Origin: Undaria pinnatifida
Lineage: Eukaryota; Sar; Phaeophyceae; Laminariales; Alariaceae
Length of the DNA stretch: 64,000 nt
Assembly: GCA_012845835.1 (NCBI GenBank)
Contig: JABAKD010000019.1
Span: 5,813,494-5,877,493, forward strand
Direction: 5' to 3'
Positions within the stretch are counted from its first letter, which is position 1; each line of letters opens with the position of its first letter. Of this stretch, positions 40,548 to 50,739 are shown piece after piece. The notes below the pieces were generated by a model. It did no database searches. It worked only from the letters and a program-made list of their open reading frames with translations, and had not been told where the DNA came from. Made by a program: the position numbers and the translations under genes.

Positions 40548-42722
40548 CTAAGATGCGTCGCTATCGCTGCCACCGTCGTCAGTGTGGCCTTCGCTGTCGT
40601 TAGCACCGGGCGACCCCAAGCTTGACAGGCTCCGCCTCAACGCGCCCAGGGCAAGTGACGGAGAAAGCCATCCGCTGACTTCGACGGCGCTTTCGGGGTG
40701 ATGGTGACGGTGGCTTGGGACTGGGGGGGTCACCGCGAAACCTGCTGCTGCTGATTCTCCTCCTCTTCCTTCTCCTCCTCCTCCTCCTTCTCCTCCTCCT
40801 CCTCCTCCTCCCCCTCCACTTCCTCCCCCCCCCCCCCCTCCTGATGCTGCCACTGGTGGTCCGTTCGAATCTATCGCGAGAGGGGTGGTCGTTTCCTCCG
40901 CCACTGCCGTGGCCGCCGCCGCCGCCGCCGCTCTAGTCACTGATCGTGTCACCATCCGTCCAGCCACGGGGGAAGGCGTCGACACTGTGGCAGACGATTT
41001 TACTGCCCCTAGGTGATCCTCCCTGTGTTCTTTGTTGTTGTCCTTCGTACTCTGTCGGGGGATTTCAGCCTGTTGAACCCCGACCTCATTTTCCACGACC
41101 GACGTTGCCGCCGCTGCTACTTCCACCGCCGCTCTAGTCACCGTTCGGGGCTCCACCCACCCAGCTGCGGGGGCTGGCATCAACAGGGCGTGGGTAGGCG
41201 ATTTTACAGCCCTCAAGTGGTCGTCCTCATGTTGTTTGCTGTTTCTATTCGTGCTCTCCCGGAGGATACCGGCCTGCTCGATCCCAAACTGTTGGATCTC
41301 AAACTGTTGAATGTCAAACCGTTGGATCTCAACCCGTTGGGTATCAACCTGCTGGAGGCCAGCATTTTGGATGCCAGCGTTTTGGATCTCAGCCTGTTGG
41401 ATCTCAACCTGCTGAATCTCGACAGAGGATAGAAGAGGCGACGAAGAAGACGCCGTTGTTGTTTTTGCTGCACTCTTGTCGGAGTTCCGCCTCCCATTGG
41501 AGTTGCAAGCAGCCAGGCTCCGGCGTGGCCTATTCGCCCGATTCGGAGGGGTAACGGGGTCGTTCTCGACATCATCCCTGTCAGATTGCGATGTGTTATC
41601 ACCCGCATTCGTTACATGATCATCTCCCGATAAGGTCGCTTGGCCCATTCCGTCGCTCATTGCGTCATCATCCCCCGACTCCATCGCTTGCAAGCGCAGG
41701 TCAGCTGACTTGCCCAACAAACACGATGGAGGGGGTGGTGATGGGGGTGCCATGCCGAGGGCAGCGTCGACTTTCCATGGCAAAGACGTCCGAACAGCGA
41801 GCGGCTCGGGCGGCGTCACAGCATCATCTCCCAATTCCATCGCTCGCAAGCAGCTGGCCGAATCGTCCAAGAAGCTCTGCGGTGGTGGTGGCAGTGCCAT
41901 ACTCAGGGCAATGTCGGCGTTCCTTGGCGAAGACACCCCGACAGCCGGTGGCATTATCGATGCCTGGTTTAAGAGGGCCTGGTTGTCGCTGGGACGAAGA
42001 GCAGAACATTCTGACGACGTGAGCCTTGACGCTTTGGCTACCGCGTCCTCCCTGCCCCCTTTCTCTTCCAACCTCTCTCCTTCCTCCGGCCCCACCCCTT
42101 CTATTCCGTCTTGCTCCTCCTCTCGCCCCTTTCCACCCTCCACCCCCTTCCCACCCCCCCCCCTCCTCGCACCCCCGCCCCCGCCCCCCTCCTCCTTATC
42201 TAGCCAATACCCCGCCTTCGGCCTATCCATGGCTGCCGACGACGATGATGAAGATGAATTTGATTTTTGTTTGGCTTCGGTTTTGGTGGCAATTGAAAAC
42301 CCCAGTCGCTCATAGTGACCTGCTGCTGGAACACTGTTTGATATGCTGTTGTGGCGAGGGGTCGCCGCCCCTGCTGCTGCTGCTCCGCATTTCGTTGTGG
42401 CTAAGAACTCCACGGGCTGTTTTTTTGTGTCTTCTAGGGAGTGTTTTGGAATGTTGCTGTTTTTGCCAGGGATAAATGCTGCTGCTGCTAGCAGCAGCGC
42501 TGCCGCCGCGTACGCCGCCGCCCTTGCAGGGTCCCCGGGGATCCCATCCGCCAGCACCTGGGCCACCACCTCCAGCTTACACTCCCCCCAACCCTTTTTA
42601 GTGCGGCTAGAGAGAGTGCGCGTGCTGGCGGCAAACTCGGTTAAATACCCTTTGAAGAGAGCCGGTATTTCATGGCACCGAGTGCGCCCGAGGAATGCAG
42701 CCGTCGCTGTTAGTGTTGCCTC
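40548..42722 (-). CDS. Unrecognised gene, exon B and stop
   Basis: The acceptor is AAAATAG|GAG at 42723, continuing open to TAG at 40548-40550. It starts EATLTATAAFLGRTRCHEIP and ends GSDSDAS. It is unusually long for an exon in this window, so one or more low-complexity segments might be introns. Confidence 0.6.
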   Translation of the reverse strand, partial: EATLTATAAFLGRTRCHEIPALFKGYLTEFAASTRTLSSRTKKGWGECKLEVVAQVLADGIPGDPARAAAYAAAALLLAAAAFIPGKNSNIPKHSLEDTKKQPVEFLATTKCGAAAAGAATPRHNSISNSVPAAGHYERLGFSIATKTEAKQKSNSSSSSSSAAMDRPKAGYWLDKEEGGGGGGARRGGGGKGVEGGKGREEEQDGIEGVGPEEGERLEEKGGREDAVAKASRLTSSECSALRPSDNQALLNQASIMPPAVGVSSPRNADIALSMALPPPPQSFLDDSASCLRAMELGDDAVTPPEPLAVRTSLPWKVDAALGMAPPSPPPPSCLLGKSADLRLQAMESGDDDAMSDGMGQATLSGDDHVTNAGDNTSQSDRDDVENDPVTPPNRANRPRRSLAACNSNGRRNSDKSAAKTTTASSSSPLLSSVEIQQVEIQQAEIQNAGIQNAGLQQVDTQRVEIQRFDIQQFEIQQFGIEQAGILRESTNRNSKQHEDDHLRAVKSPTHALLMPAPAAGWVEPRTVTRAAVEVAAAATSVVENEVGVQQAEIPRQSTKDNNKEHREDHLGAVKSSATVSTPSPVAGRMVTRSVTRAAAAAAATAVAEETTTPLAIDSNGPPVAASGGGGGGGSGGGGGGGGGEGGGGGEGRGGESAAAGFAVTPPVPSHRHHHPESAVEVSGWLSPSLALGALRRSLSSLGSPGANDSEGHTDDGGSDSDAS

Positions 42723-43803
42723 CTATTTTGTGCCGTTGGCGGGCGGGTGGGCGGGCGGGTGGGTTGGGGGTGGGGGGGTAGGTGGATAGGTGAGTAGTGA
42801 GGTGGGTGGGTGGGTGGGTGGGTAGGTAGGTGGGGGGGGTGTACTCGTTTTGTGTGCGGGGGGGGGCGGGGGTGGGGGGGGAGACGGAGGACCTGCTCAT
42901 TTGCTGCTTGCCTTAGTCATTCGACCATTGACCACGCATCCCTTTCGAGACGGAGCATGAAGTGTGTACGTGTGAGGGGGTAATGGGTGGGACGTGAATG
43001 GGTGGGTGGGTGTAGGAAGCGTGTGTCGAGGCAGTTAGAAATGTGTGGGGTCGGGATCGATGGCGAGGGGGGTGAGGGGGGGGGGGAGCAGGGGGGGGGG
43101 CGTGGTGGAAAGAGGGGCGGGGGAGGGGGGGAGGAGGGGGGGTGCGGGGGGGAAGGGGTGCGGGGGGGTAGGAGAGGGAAATGGGGGGGGGGGGGGGGGA
43201 GTGAGGGGGGGAGAGGGAGGCGGGGGAGAGGAGATACGGAACGGAGAGGTGTGGAAGGTACCGGAAGAGAGGAGGGGGCGGGAGAAAAGAGGGGAGAGGG
43301 GGGGAAGGCGAGTGGGGAGGGGCAACTTGCATGATCGAGAAAGCGGGGTCAGGGCAAAGATATTGAGAAGCCTTCTACGGGGAAGCTGTGGAACTACACG
43401 AAAAAACTGAGCGTTTGGCATCACATTGAATAATAAAAATGGCGCCCATCACCTTTTCATGGAGGTGCCACAGCGCGCAACCCTCAACGCGACCACCACC
43501 ACCACCACCACCACCACCACCACCAGCTTCCCCGCACATCTCTACCCAGCAGTCGTCCACCTCCCTCAAAACCAACGCCGCCGCACGGCACGCCGGCACT
43601 TTAACGGGATCCTTGACCTCCCCCCCCCTCTTCAAAAAGTCTTCGGCCACGCCTTGCTTAGCTGTCGCACAGCTCACGCCCTTCGTCGCCATGCGGTTCC
43701 GGGCGGTGACGGCCATTTTGCCGAAATATTTTCGCATGAGCAGTGGCACGTCGCGGGGGTGGGCCGAAACCTTGAGCGAGATGTGGGCTGCTTCGAGGGC
43801 GGC
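40548..43803 (-). CDS. Unrecognised gene, 3' part (two exons)
   Basis: I do not recognise the family. Exon A (43453-43803, 117 codons) joins exon B (40548-42722, 724 codons plus TAG) in phase 0, across an intron of 730 bp. Exon A and the first ~75 residues of exon B look like an ordered helical protein (HPRDVPLLMRKYFGKMAVTA; CHEIPALFKGYLTEFAAS), possibly HEAT-like. The rest is disordered, with Ser, Ala, Gly and Pro runs, two internal repeat pairs (HLRAVKSPTHALLMP / HLGAVKSSATVSTP; CLRAMELGDDAV / RLQAMESGDDDAM), a pentapeptide-like segment and an acidic tail. The internal repeats are diverged yet in frame, which supports real coding. Upstream exons were not identified. A C/G-rich tract and two decayed copies of exon A lie on the 5' side. 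Confidence 0.6.
41262..41430 (-). repeat. 15-bp minisatellite encoding pentapeptide-like repeats
   Basis: About eleven 15-bp units encode [V/A/F]-[E/D/G]-[I/L]-Q-[Q/N/R], for example VEIQQAEIQNAGIQNAGLQQ. The central hydrophobic and small residue before it recall the A-(D/N)-L-x-x pentapeptide fold, but Gln dominates. Confidence 0.8.
42890..42965 (-). repeat. Dispersed repeat R2, inverted copy near exon B
   Basis: TGCCTTAGTCATTCGACCAT and GACCACGCATCCCTTTCGAG match R2. A G-run (42840-42890) precedes it, as the C-run follows plus-strand copies. It lies in the intron between exons A and B. Confidence 0.75.
43030..43320 (+). repeat. G-rich purine tract in intron A-B
   Basis: Almost only G and A with rare T/C. 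Poly-Gly/Arg or poly-Pro frames on the two strands are compositional artefacts. Confidence 0.8.
43453..43803 (-). CDS. Unrecognised gene, exon A
   Basis: The acceptor is ACAATAG|GCC at 43804 and the donor is AAG|GTGATG at 43452. It starts AALEAAHISLKVSAHPRDVP, then KYFGKMAVTARNRMATKG, a GGT-encoded poly-Gly run and WHLHEK. The poly-Gly comes from an (ACC)n microsatellite at 43492-43524. Confidence 0.6.
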
Positions 43804-44082
43804 CTATTGTTGGAGGGAGTGGGTTGGGGGGAGGAGTGGGGGGTGGGGGGGGGGTATGAAGATGTGAAGGTGTGTCGGTGTGAGTTTCCGAATGAGGATG
43901 CTGTAGGGGGGGGCGGGGAGGGGGTACGGTCGGCCGGGGGAGAGTGGGGGGTGGAAAGGTAGGCCGGAGAGGGAAACGGGATGGTATATCAGGCCAGAGA
44001 AGGGGGATGGGGGAGAAGTACGGTATACGATATACCGGAAGGAGGGGGGGAGCTGGCACCGTAGGTCGGAGTTTTTTGCATG

Positions 44083-44157
44083 AGACGTAGAAAATCGCGG
44101 GGGTAGGCGGAAACCTTGAGCGAGATGTGGGCCACTTCGAAGGCGGTCTACCGCAGG
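44083..44157 (-). pseudogene. Decayed copy of exon A start
   Basis: After GCGGTAG it reads TAFEVAHISLKVSAYPRD on the minus strand, close to exon A (ALEAAHISLKVSAHPRD), then loses similarity. Confidence 0.75.
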
Positions 44158-44159
44158 GG

Positions 44160-44660
44160 GGGCAGGTGGAGGTGGGGGTTTGGGGTGAGGGGGATTTGAG
44201 GTGAGGGAGGGGGGGGGTGAGGAAGGGAGGGAGGTGAGGGGAGGGGGGGTGAGGGAGGGGGGGGGTGAGGGAGGTTTGGGGTGAGGGGGGTTTGGGGTGA
44301 GGGGGGGGGTGGGGGGGGGTTGGGGTGAGGGGGGTTTGGGGTGAGGGAGGGGGGGGGTGGGGGAGTTTTGAGGTGAGGGGGGGGAGGGGTGAGGGGGGTT
44401 TGGGGTGAGGTAGGGGGGGGGGTGAAGGAGGGGGGGGGTGAGGGGGGTTTGGGGTGAGGGGAGTTTGGGGTGAGGGGGGTTTGGGGTGAGGGGGGGTGAG
44501 GGTGAGGGAGAGGGGGGGTGAGGGGGTGAGGGGGGGGGGGAGGTGAGGGGAGGGGGGGGTGAGGGAGTGGGGGGGGTGAAGGCGGGGGGGGGGGGTGAGG
44601 GAGGGGGGGGGATGAGGGGGGCGGGGCGGAGTAGGGGGGGGCAGGATGGGGGGGGGGGTA
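44160..44660 (+). repeat. 500-bp G-rich strand-asymmetric tandem tract
   Basis: Units of GTGAGGGGGGTTTGGG and GTGAGGGAGGGGGGG are repeated about 25-30 times. The minus-strand 513-codon Pro-rich frame (43658-45199) is a by-product. The tract has dense G4-forming potential. Confidence 0.85.
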
Positions 44661-45165
44661 CGGTTAGCTGGAGGGAGAGCAGGAGGTGGTAAGTTAGGTT
44701 GGAGAATGTGGTATGATATGTAGAAGCCGGAGGAGGGGGGGGGGTGGTACGGTACGCCGGAGGGATGGGGGGAGGGTGGTGTCATAAGCCGGACGGAGGG
44801 AGGGGACGGTATAGCAGACCGGAGGGGAGGGAGCGGGGCATGTACTGTAGATTGGAGGGAGAGGGAAAGGGGGCGGTAGCGGACGCGTGCTATGATAGAG
44901 GTGGTAGCAGTTTTCGTCTGAGAAATGTGTTCTGAATGACCGGGCTCCTTAACCCAAAATCGTCGGAAAAAAAATAAATAATAGGCCATTTGTTTTTGCA
45001 TGATTCTCGTTGTGTACCTAGGCCATGGGGATTTTTTCACACGCAAAGTTTCTTTTTCCTCCATATCAGTTGTTCGGGTTAAGACAGATCGAAAGCTCCC
45101 AAATTGAGGGGTAGTATTTGAAAAAATAAAGTGGCGAACCTCTGTCATCGTAGCACGCATCAGTG

Positions 45166-45250
45166 TGAAGGCGGGAAAATTTCGCATAGGACGTGACACA
45201 TCGCGAGGATGGGCAGCAACCTTGTTGGCCGCTTCAAGGACGGTCTATCG
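45166..45250 (-). pseudogene. Second decayed copy of exon A start
   Basis: After CACGATAG it reads VLEAANKVAAHPRDVSRPMR on the minus strand, again aligned to exon A (ALEAAHISLKVSAHPRDVPL) with a short deletion. It is preceded by a G/C tract like the other two copies. Confidence 0.75.
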
Positions 45251-45360
45251 TGGGGGGGGGGCGTTGGGGGGGAGAGGTTTTGGGGGTTGGGGGGGGAGAT
45301 TGGGGGGAGGGGGGGGGGGGAGGGGGCGGGGGCCGGTTCTTGGGTTGGGGGGGGGGGGGG

Positions 45361-45732
45361 GGTGTACTCAGTTTGTGCATGGCCGTAGTCGTATGACAAT
45401 AGACCCTCGCATCCCTACCATGCCGGGACGGAGCACGTCGGGTTTTCACCGACCAGGCGGACATTGCTTGCACCAAGCGCGAAGCGCCGTGAGGTTTTCG
45501 GCGAGTCGCATGAAGGGTGAACTACATCCTTCCATGAACCACTCGCAAGACGGACTTCGGCACCTTGTGCCTACTTTGTTTCTTGTGGATGACAGCGCCA
45601 ATGATTTACTCTGTTTTCTGGTGTGGCCACTCCAGAGACAGCAACGGGTATTGCTATGTAACTGCCTCGTGGGTGCTTCACCATATTCACACTGTGATAA
45701 TTCCCCTTGTGCGGAGGCGTGGGGGGGGGGGG
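45361..45732 (+). repeat. Dispersed repeat R1, copy 2
   Basis: Nearly co-linear with copy 1 at 27380. It is flanked on both sides by G-runs (45340-45361 and 45721-45734). Confidence 0.9.
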
Positions 45733-46111
45733 GGTAAGAGGCACCCGGCATACAGCAATAGTTGATTCCCACAGTGGGTCCATACTGTTTTTTTTTCTCT
45801 TCACCCGGCGTCGTCGGCAAGCCCGCTTCCGTTTTTCTGTGGGTTGGAATATCAATACGAGCTGCGAAACACTTGTCACTAATTTGGACGGCGCCAAAAC
45901 GTAGAAGCCCCATTCGACTTGCTTGACGCCGATTTTGTGTCCGTTTCGCTGACCGGGATTCATCCGTACGTTTCTTCGAGTATTCAACCAAATGCACACA
46001 AGTTGACGACGGTTACAAATATCGTCCTGCGCGAGCCGAGGCTGTGCTATCTTCAACGTCGATCACTCTCAAATACATCCTCAGAGCGAAGAAGAAGAAA
46101 ACCAAGGGCAA

Positions 46112-46324
46112 CAAAAACAAAAGCAGCTTATTAAATCTCGATTCACACACGCCTGTTGGTGTATGTTGAAAAGCTTGTTCCAGGCTTCGTGGTTCCCTTT
46201 CCCCTGCTGGTGCTGGTGCTGCTGTTGCTGCTGCTGCTGATGCTGCCAGCGCCTGGTCACGAAGCCTATCACACGCTCCATCGTGTGGATGTACTGCGTT
46301 CCGGGTCCGCCTTCCATCGTCATG
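46112..46324 (-). CDS. Possible coding exon, unknown
   Basis: A minus-strand frame reads MTMEGGPGTQYIHTMERVIG, then FVTRRW, a Gln/His run from a CAG tract and NHEAWNKLFNIHQQACVNRD. Outside the Gln run the composition is protein-like. No confident splice sites or family match. It could be a 5' exon of the minus-strand gene at 40.5-43.8 kb. Confidence 0.28.
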
Positions 46325-46449
46325 GTCCGCCCTCGCCTCTAAATTTCCTATCAATGAGAGCAAAGGAATTTTGGTACAAGATGATACGACAATCACTATG
46401 TTTGTCATCCGACCACGTGCAACATGAACTTCAGCATCCATTGTCCGGA

Positions 46450-46920
46450 TAAAAAAAAGTTTGAAAAAATATACCGAAAAATGTCCGGAGCGGCTCCTTC
46501 AACAATTAGTGCGTTCATTGTAGAGCTTCTATAACGATGCTGGGACCATTAAATGTAGCGCTATCGTCCGCAGCATAGCATCTTCTACAGGCACACTTTA
46601 CCGTGAGTCTTCGTTTAGCCTCTGGAAATTACTAGGCTGTGTCTTGATCGGGTCATCCGCAAGCGAGCCCGCGCAAGCGTATACCAGCTTTTCAGGCTGA
46701 CACACGCTACACACCACCACCTAAAGGTCAATACGTTGTATATTTATCAATCGGACCATGGAAGGAACGGTCGAATCGAGTTCTGTTTGGTCATGATAAC
46801 ACTCTATAGAAATAGTACATACAGCATACCAAAAGCAGTATCCGTGGCAGCACTCATATTATGCCGAAATCAAAAACCATCGTAGCATTAACGTAAAAAC
46901 CAACATCACGGAAAAACAAC
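46450..46920. other. No supported feature
   Basis: Ordinary AT-richer sequence, nothing recognised. Confidence 0.4.
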
Positions 46921-46924
46921 TGTC

Positions 46925-47345
46925 CTACCGTCCACCTCATAGTTTATCCTTAAAATATTGGGCGTCTGCATTAAGCACGCAGGTAGAATATTTTTCTCGC
47001 GTCCCCCTCCGATTCCTTTTCCCCCCCCTTCCCCCGCCGCCCCACCGCAAATCCCCCCACCCACCCACACTGACACCCTCCCCCTTCCCTGCCGCCCCAC
47101 CTAAAATCAAAATCCGCCAGAGTAATAAACACTGCCTGACAGGTGATATCACCTCTTTACCGCTCGAGCCATCCATGCGGTAGCTGCAATTCATTTATTA
47201 TATGGTCTTCAAGTTCGAATTAACATCCCTACCCCCGCCCTCTCCTTCCCTGCCACCCCCACCATCGCCTAGACCTAGCATCACGCGTACAGCAAGCTCC
47301 TATACATTTATGCGACCTAAAATGTTGGAACCCCCCCCCCCATTC
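46925..47345 (+). repeat. Dispersed repeat R3, copy 1
   Basis: The unit comprises AGTTTATC..AAATA(G/T)TGGGC(G/A)TCTGCA, GCAGGTAGAATATT, C-rich spacer, CCAGAGTAATAAACACT, GACAGGTGATATC, CATCGCCTAGACCTAGCA and ATTTATGCGACCTAAA followed by a C-run. Other copies are at 49318-49530 and 49790-50220. Confidence 0.75.
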
Positions 47346-47574
47346 CCCATCAAGATATATATATATATATGTATATGTAATAGTTGGCCTCCGACGCTGT
47401 AAAACATTATATGCACATTGGGGTTGGCGTTGATTGGCGACGACGCTGTAAAACATGCCCATCACTGCGTGAGCCAGACAACCAGGATACCGTTTTTTTT
47501 TTATTTTTTTTGGCGATCACCGTGATGGTTATCGAGTTAGATCATATTGTGCGGGGTGGAGAACCCTAACTCCA

Positions 47575-47952
47575 CACAAAAGGGGAACAATCGCATCACG
47601 TAGTGTGAATATGGTAAAGTACCCACGAGGCAGTTACATAGTAATGAGTAATAGCCATTGCTGTCTCTGGAGTGGTCACACCAGAAAACAAAGTAACTCA
47701 TTGGCGCTGTCATCCACAAGCAACAAAGTAGGCACAAGGTGCCGAAGTCCGTCTTACGAGCGGTTCATGGAAGGATGCACTTCACCCTTCGTGCGACTCG
47801 CCCAACACCTCACGGCGCTTCGCGCTTGGTGCAAGCAATGCTTGCCTGGTTGGTGAAAACCCGGCGTGCTTCGTCGCGGCATGGTAGGGATGCGAGGGTC
47901 TATGGTCATACGGCTACGGCCATGCACAAACCGAGCACCCCCCCCCCCCTCC
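47575..47952 (-). repeat. Dispersed repeat R1, copy 3
   Basis: Reverse complement of copies 1 and 2 over its whole length, ending in GAGCACCCCCCCC. Confidence 0.9.
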
Positions 47953-47999
47953 CCCCCTCCGCTTAAAACCCCACGTCTCTACCCATGGTTGTACGAGTT

Positions 48000-48260
48000 A
48001 CAGGATATCAGGACATACATGATAAAGTGATGCATTCCATAGCCGTCAGATTTTGTCTCCCTCAAAAACGTCTTTTTTTATAGTTTTCGTGCACAGATTG
48101 ATTAACATCACCCTGTTGACCCTGGTACAAGCTACACTGTAGTTCCAAGAGAGAGGAGCCTCCGACCTAAATCCTAAGGAGGACACCCACCCAGTGACAC
48201 CCCCGATCGGAGCAAGACGCACAGCTTGCAAAGGTGAGTTGCGACAAAATTTTCGATCTC
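48000..48260 (+). repeat. Dispersed repeat R4, copy 1
   Basis: This matches 50440-50720: CAGGATAT..TGATAAA(G/C)TGATGCATT, CAGATTTTGTC(T/C)CCCTCAAAAACG, ATTAACATCACCCTGTTGAC, CTGGTACAAGCTACACTGTA, and GACACCCACCCAGT/ GACACACACCCAGT, then ACAGCTTGCAAAG. Fragment at 61595-61735. Confidence 0.85.
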
Positions 48261-48264
48261 ATAG

Positions 48265-49310
48265 CTGGCATGTAGTTTTTTTTTTTAATTATATCCGCAA
48301 AAAGTTTACAATGAAAACGAAGGAGGTCAAAAGTCGATCTATATATCTGTAATCCCAAGCCACACGAGCATTCCTAGGGATTCCAACGAAAAAAATGCTG
48401 CAATTCAAATGCAAATTAAGCTATGTTTGTGGCGGCGTGATGGTGGTGTGTGTGAAATTTTCGATCGCTGAAACTTTCAAAACGATGTACCTGGTACTTT
48501 TATATCAAAAGCCAAGTGCCCTGCTCGATACTCTAGATCCTGACCGTTGGCATACTGGGCAATGTCCGGGCCGCGTCTCCTCTGTATCATCAGGTGTGTG
48601 TGTTTGAAGACTTTTCATTTGTCATTTTCAAGAAAGCGGTTGCGTTGACATATGATACCTGGCGGGACGTAGAGGAAAGGAACACCACTCAGCGATCATC
48701 CACTACACGCTAGGGCATGTTTTCGTGAGCACCACTAACACGGGCATCAGACGTGGGCGCGACATCTACAGGACCATAACATCTTCGACGACATGGAAAA
48801 TAAAGGGCGTATAATCGTATATAATCCAATGTAAAAAGGAAATACAGACAGATACGTTAAATTTGTGATAAACCACGCTACTAACCTATTAAAATACGTA
48901 GGGTATTTCGTACCTACCGTCTGCATGATCGCCTCGCGACCTGTGCCGAGCGAAGTAACATATGCCGAACGAAGTAGGAACATAATTTAGCGTGGACATA
49001 TCAAGGGTCCCCTTGAAATATTTAAGCCCGTGTGCGGATTTGCACTACTTCTCTCCCTCGTGTTCATTGGCGGTGGCATTGCATGACCACATCACCTTGC
49101 TTGCTGTATGTGCAATATGAATGGTGACCTCAGAGTCCCACATGGGCAAAGTTATCGATTGTGCTGGATGTATAAGGGTGAAATATCAATTTTGCGTCAA
49201 AATCACACACCTGTTGGATAATAGCTATAATATCTGGCACCCGTTTGCAGTCGTAATAATGGTGTATGAACCCTCCGTTCCCCGCCGCGTCATATAATTT
49301 TCCTCCCTTC
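48265..49310. other. No supported feature
   Basis: A TACCTGGTA motif at 48488; otherwise nothing recognised. Confidence 0.4.
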
Positions 49311-49317
49311 CATTTCA

Positions 49318-50220
49318 TAGTTTATCTTCGAAATAGTGGGCATCTGCACGTGACACGCAGGTAGAATATTGTGCTATCGTCCACCTCCGTCCCCCGCCAC
49401 CATCACCATCACCACACATACGCACCCCTCCCCCCCCCTCTCTCGCCGCCTCACCTACAATCAAACCTGCTAGAGTAATGAACACTACCAGGCAAGCGAT
49501 ATCACCTCATTATGTTAAGATATAGTCTACTACGAACGGCCTGCAATTATCCGAATTGAGATAATTTGTATGGGTTTCGTACGATAAGGTTGGTGTTTTA
49601 TATTCGGGATAGTCAGGAAATAGATCGGAGGCACGTGCCCCGGATCTCAGAAGCCATCCGGGGCTCTGGTGGAATCGAATAAAGCTACGTCTCTGCGAAG
49701 GCTAAGAAAGTGAGTCCTCTCCGAGGACCTGATCAATTGGCAGACCTGCAGGGAACACTCTGTGTCCCCACCCTATAGTCTACTCTTACAATTACGTATC
49801 TAGCCAGCCATGTCCTAGCTCCAACTCATTTAATCCCCCCGCGCGCCCCCCTCCTTCCCCACCACCCGCATCATCGTCTAGATCTAGCACGTGTAGCAAG
49901 TTCCCACCGTGTATACATTTATGCGACCTAAAGCGGTTGGAACCCCCCCCCCCCCCCCCCCCCTTCGTTTTATTCTCTCCCGCTGCCCCATAAAATATCA
50001 AAATCTGCCAGAGTAATAAACACTACCAGACAGGTGATATCGCCCCATTACCTTGCCAACCATCCATACCCTAGCTTCAATTACCCCCCTCCCCCCTCGC
50101 CCCCTCCTTCCCCGCCACATGCACCATCGCCTAGACCTAGCACCACGCGTATAGTAAGTTCCTACAAGGTATACATATATGCGACCTAAAGCGGTTGGAG
50201 ATCCCCCCCCCCCCCCCCAC
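49318..50220 (+). repeat. R3 copies 2-4 with an embedded R5 copy
   Basis: R3 pieces at 49318-49530, 49790-49965 and 49985-50220 include two tandem ~235-bp units, each ending in a long C-run (49943-49963 and 50201-50218). An R5 copy (49580-49795, partner of 29095-29310) lies between them. Confidence 0.75.
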
Positions 50221-50249
50221 CCCTTCAAACACTCCGCCCTCTCCTCACC

Positions 50250-50720
50250 GGTTGTACGACTTGCAGGATATAGATGGTAAACTGATGCATTCCTTCCACA
50301 ACCGCCATATTTGTCCCCGTAAAACGTGTATAGTTTCCGCGCACAGATTGAGTTGCCCCCCCCCCCCCCCTCCACTCCTCTTGTTTCGCCCCCGGCCCCC
50401 GGGTTTTGTTCTTTTTTCTTAAAACTCCGCCCTCCCCTCACCGGTTATACCACTTACAGGATATGCTTGATAAACTGATGCATTTCCTTTCACAGCTGTC
50501 AGATTTTGTCCCCCTCAAAAACGGGTTTTATAGTTTCCGCGCACAGATTGATTAACATCACCCTGTTGACCCTGGTACAAGCTACACTGTAGTTCCAAGG
50601 GGAGTCGCCGACCTATATCCTTAATGAGGACACACACCCAGTAATACGCGCGATCGGAGTATCACACACAGCTTGCAAAGACGAGTTTCGACAAAATCTT
50701 CGATCTCACGATCTCACCGC
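50250..50720 (+). repeat. R4 fragment and full copy 2
   Basis: 50250-50350 repeats the first part of R4 (GGATATAGATGGTAAACTGATGCATTCC in essence) up to CGCACAGATTGA. A C-run follows, then the full copy at 50440-50720. Confidence 0.8.
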
Positions 50721-50739
50721 TGAAGTGTACTTTAATTTT

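Noticed and set aside
43658-45199. 513-codon Pro-rich open frame on the minus strand
   Set aside because: It is produced by the G-rich tandem tract (no A/T-rich stops possible). Its only protein-like end overlaps exon A in a different frame, where exon A has consistent splice sites.
27222-47966. Recurring ~100-codon frames (MHFALHATRR-like) in three places
   Set aside because: They fall inside the R1 repeat on both strands, and no copy looks like a maintained coding sequence.
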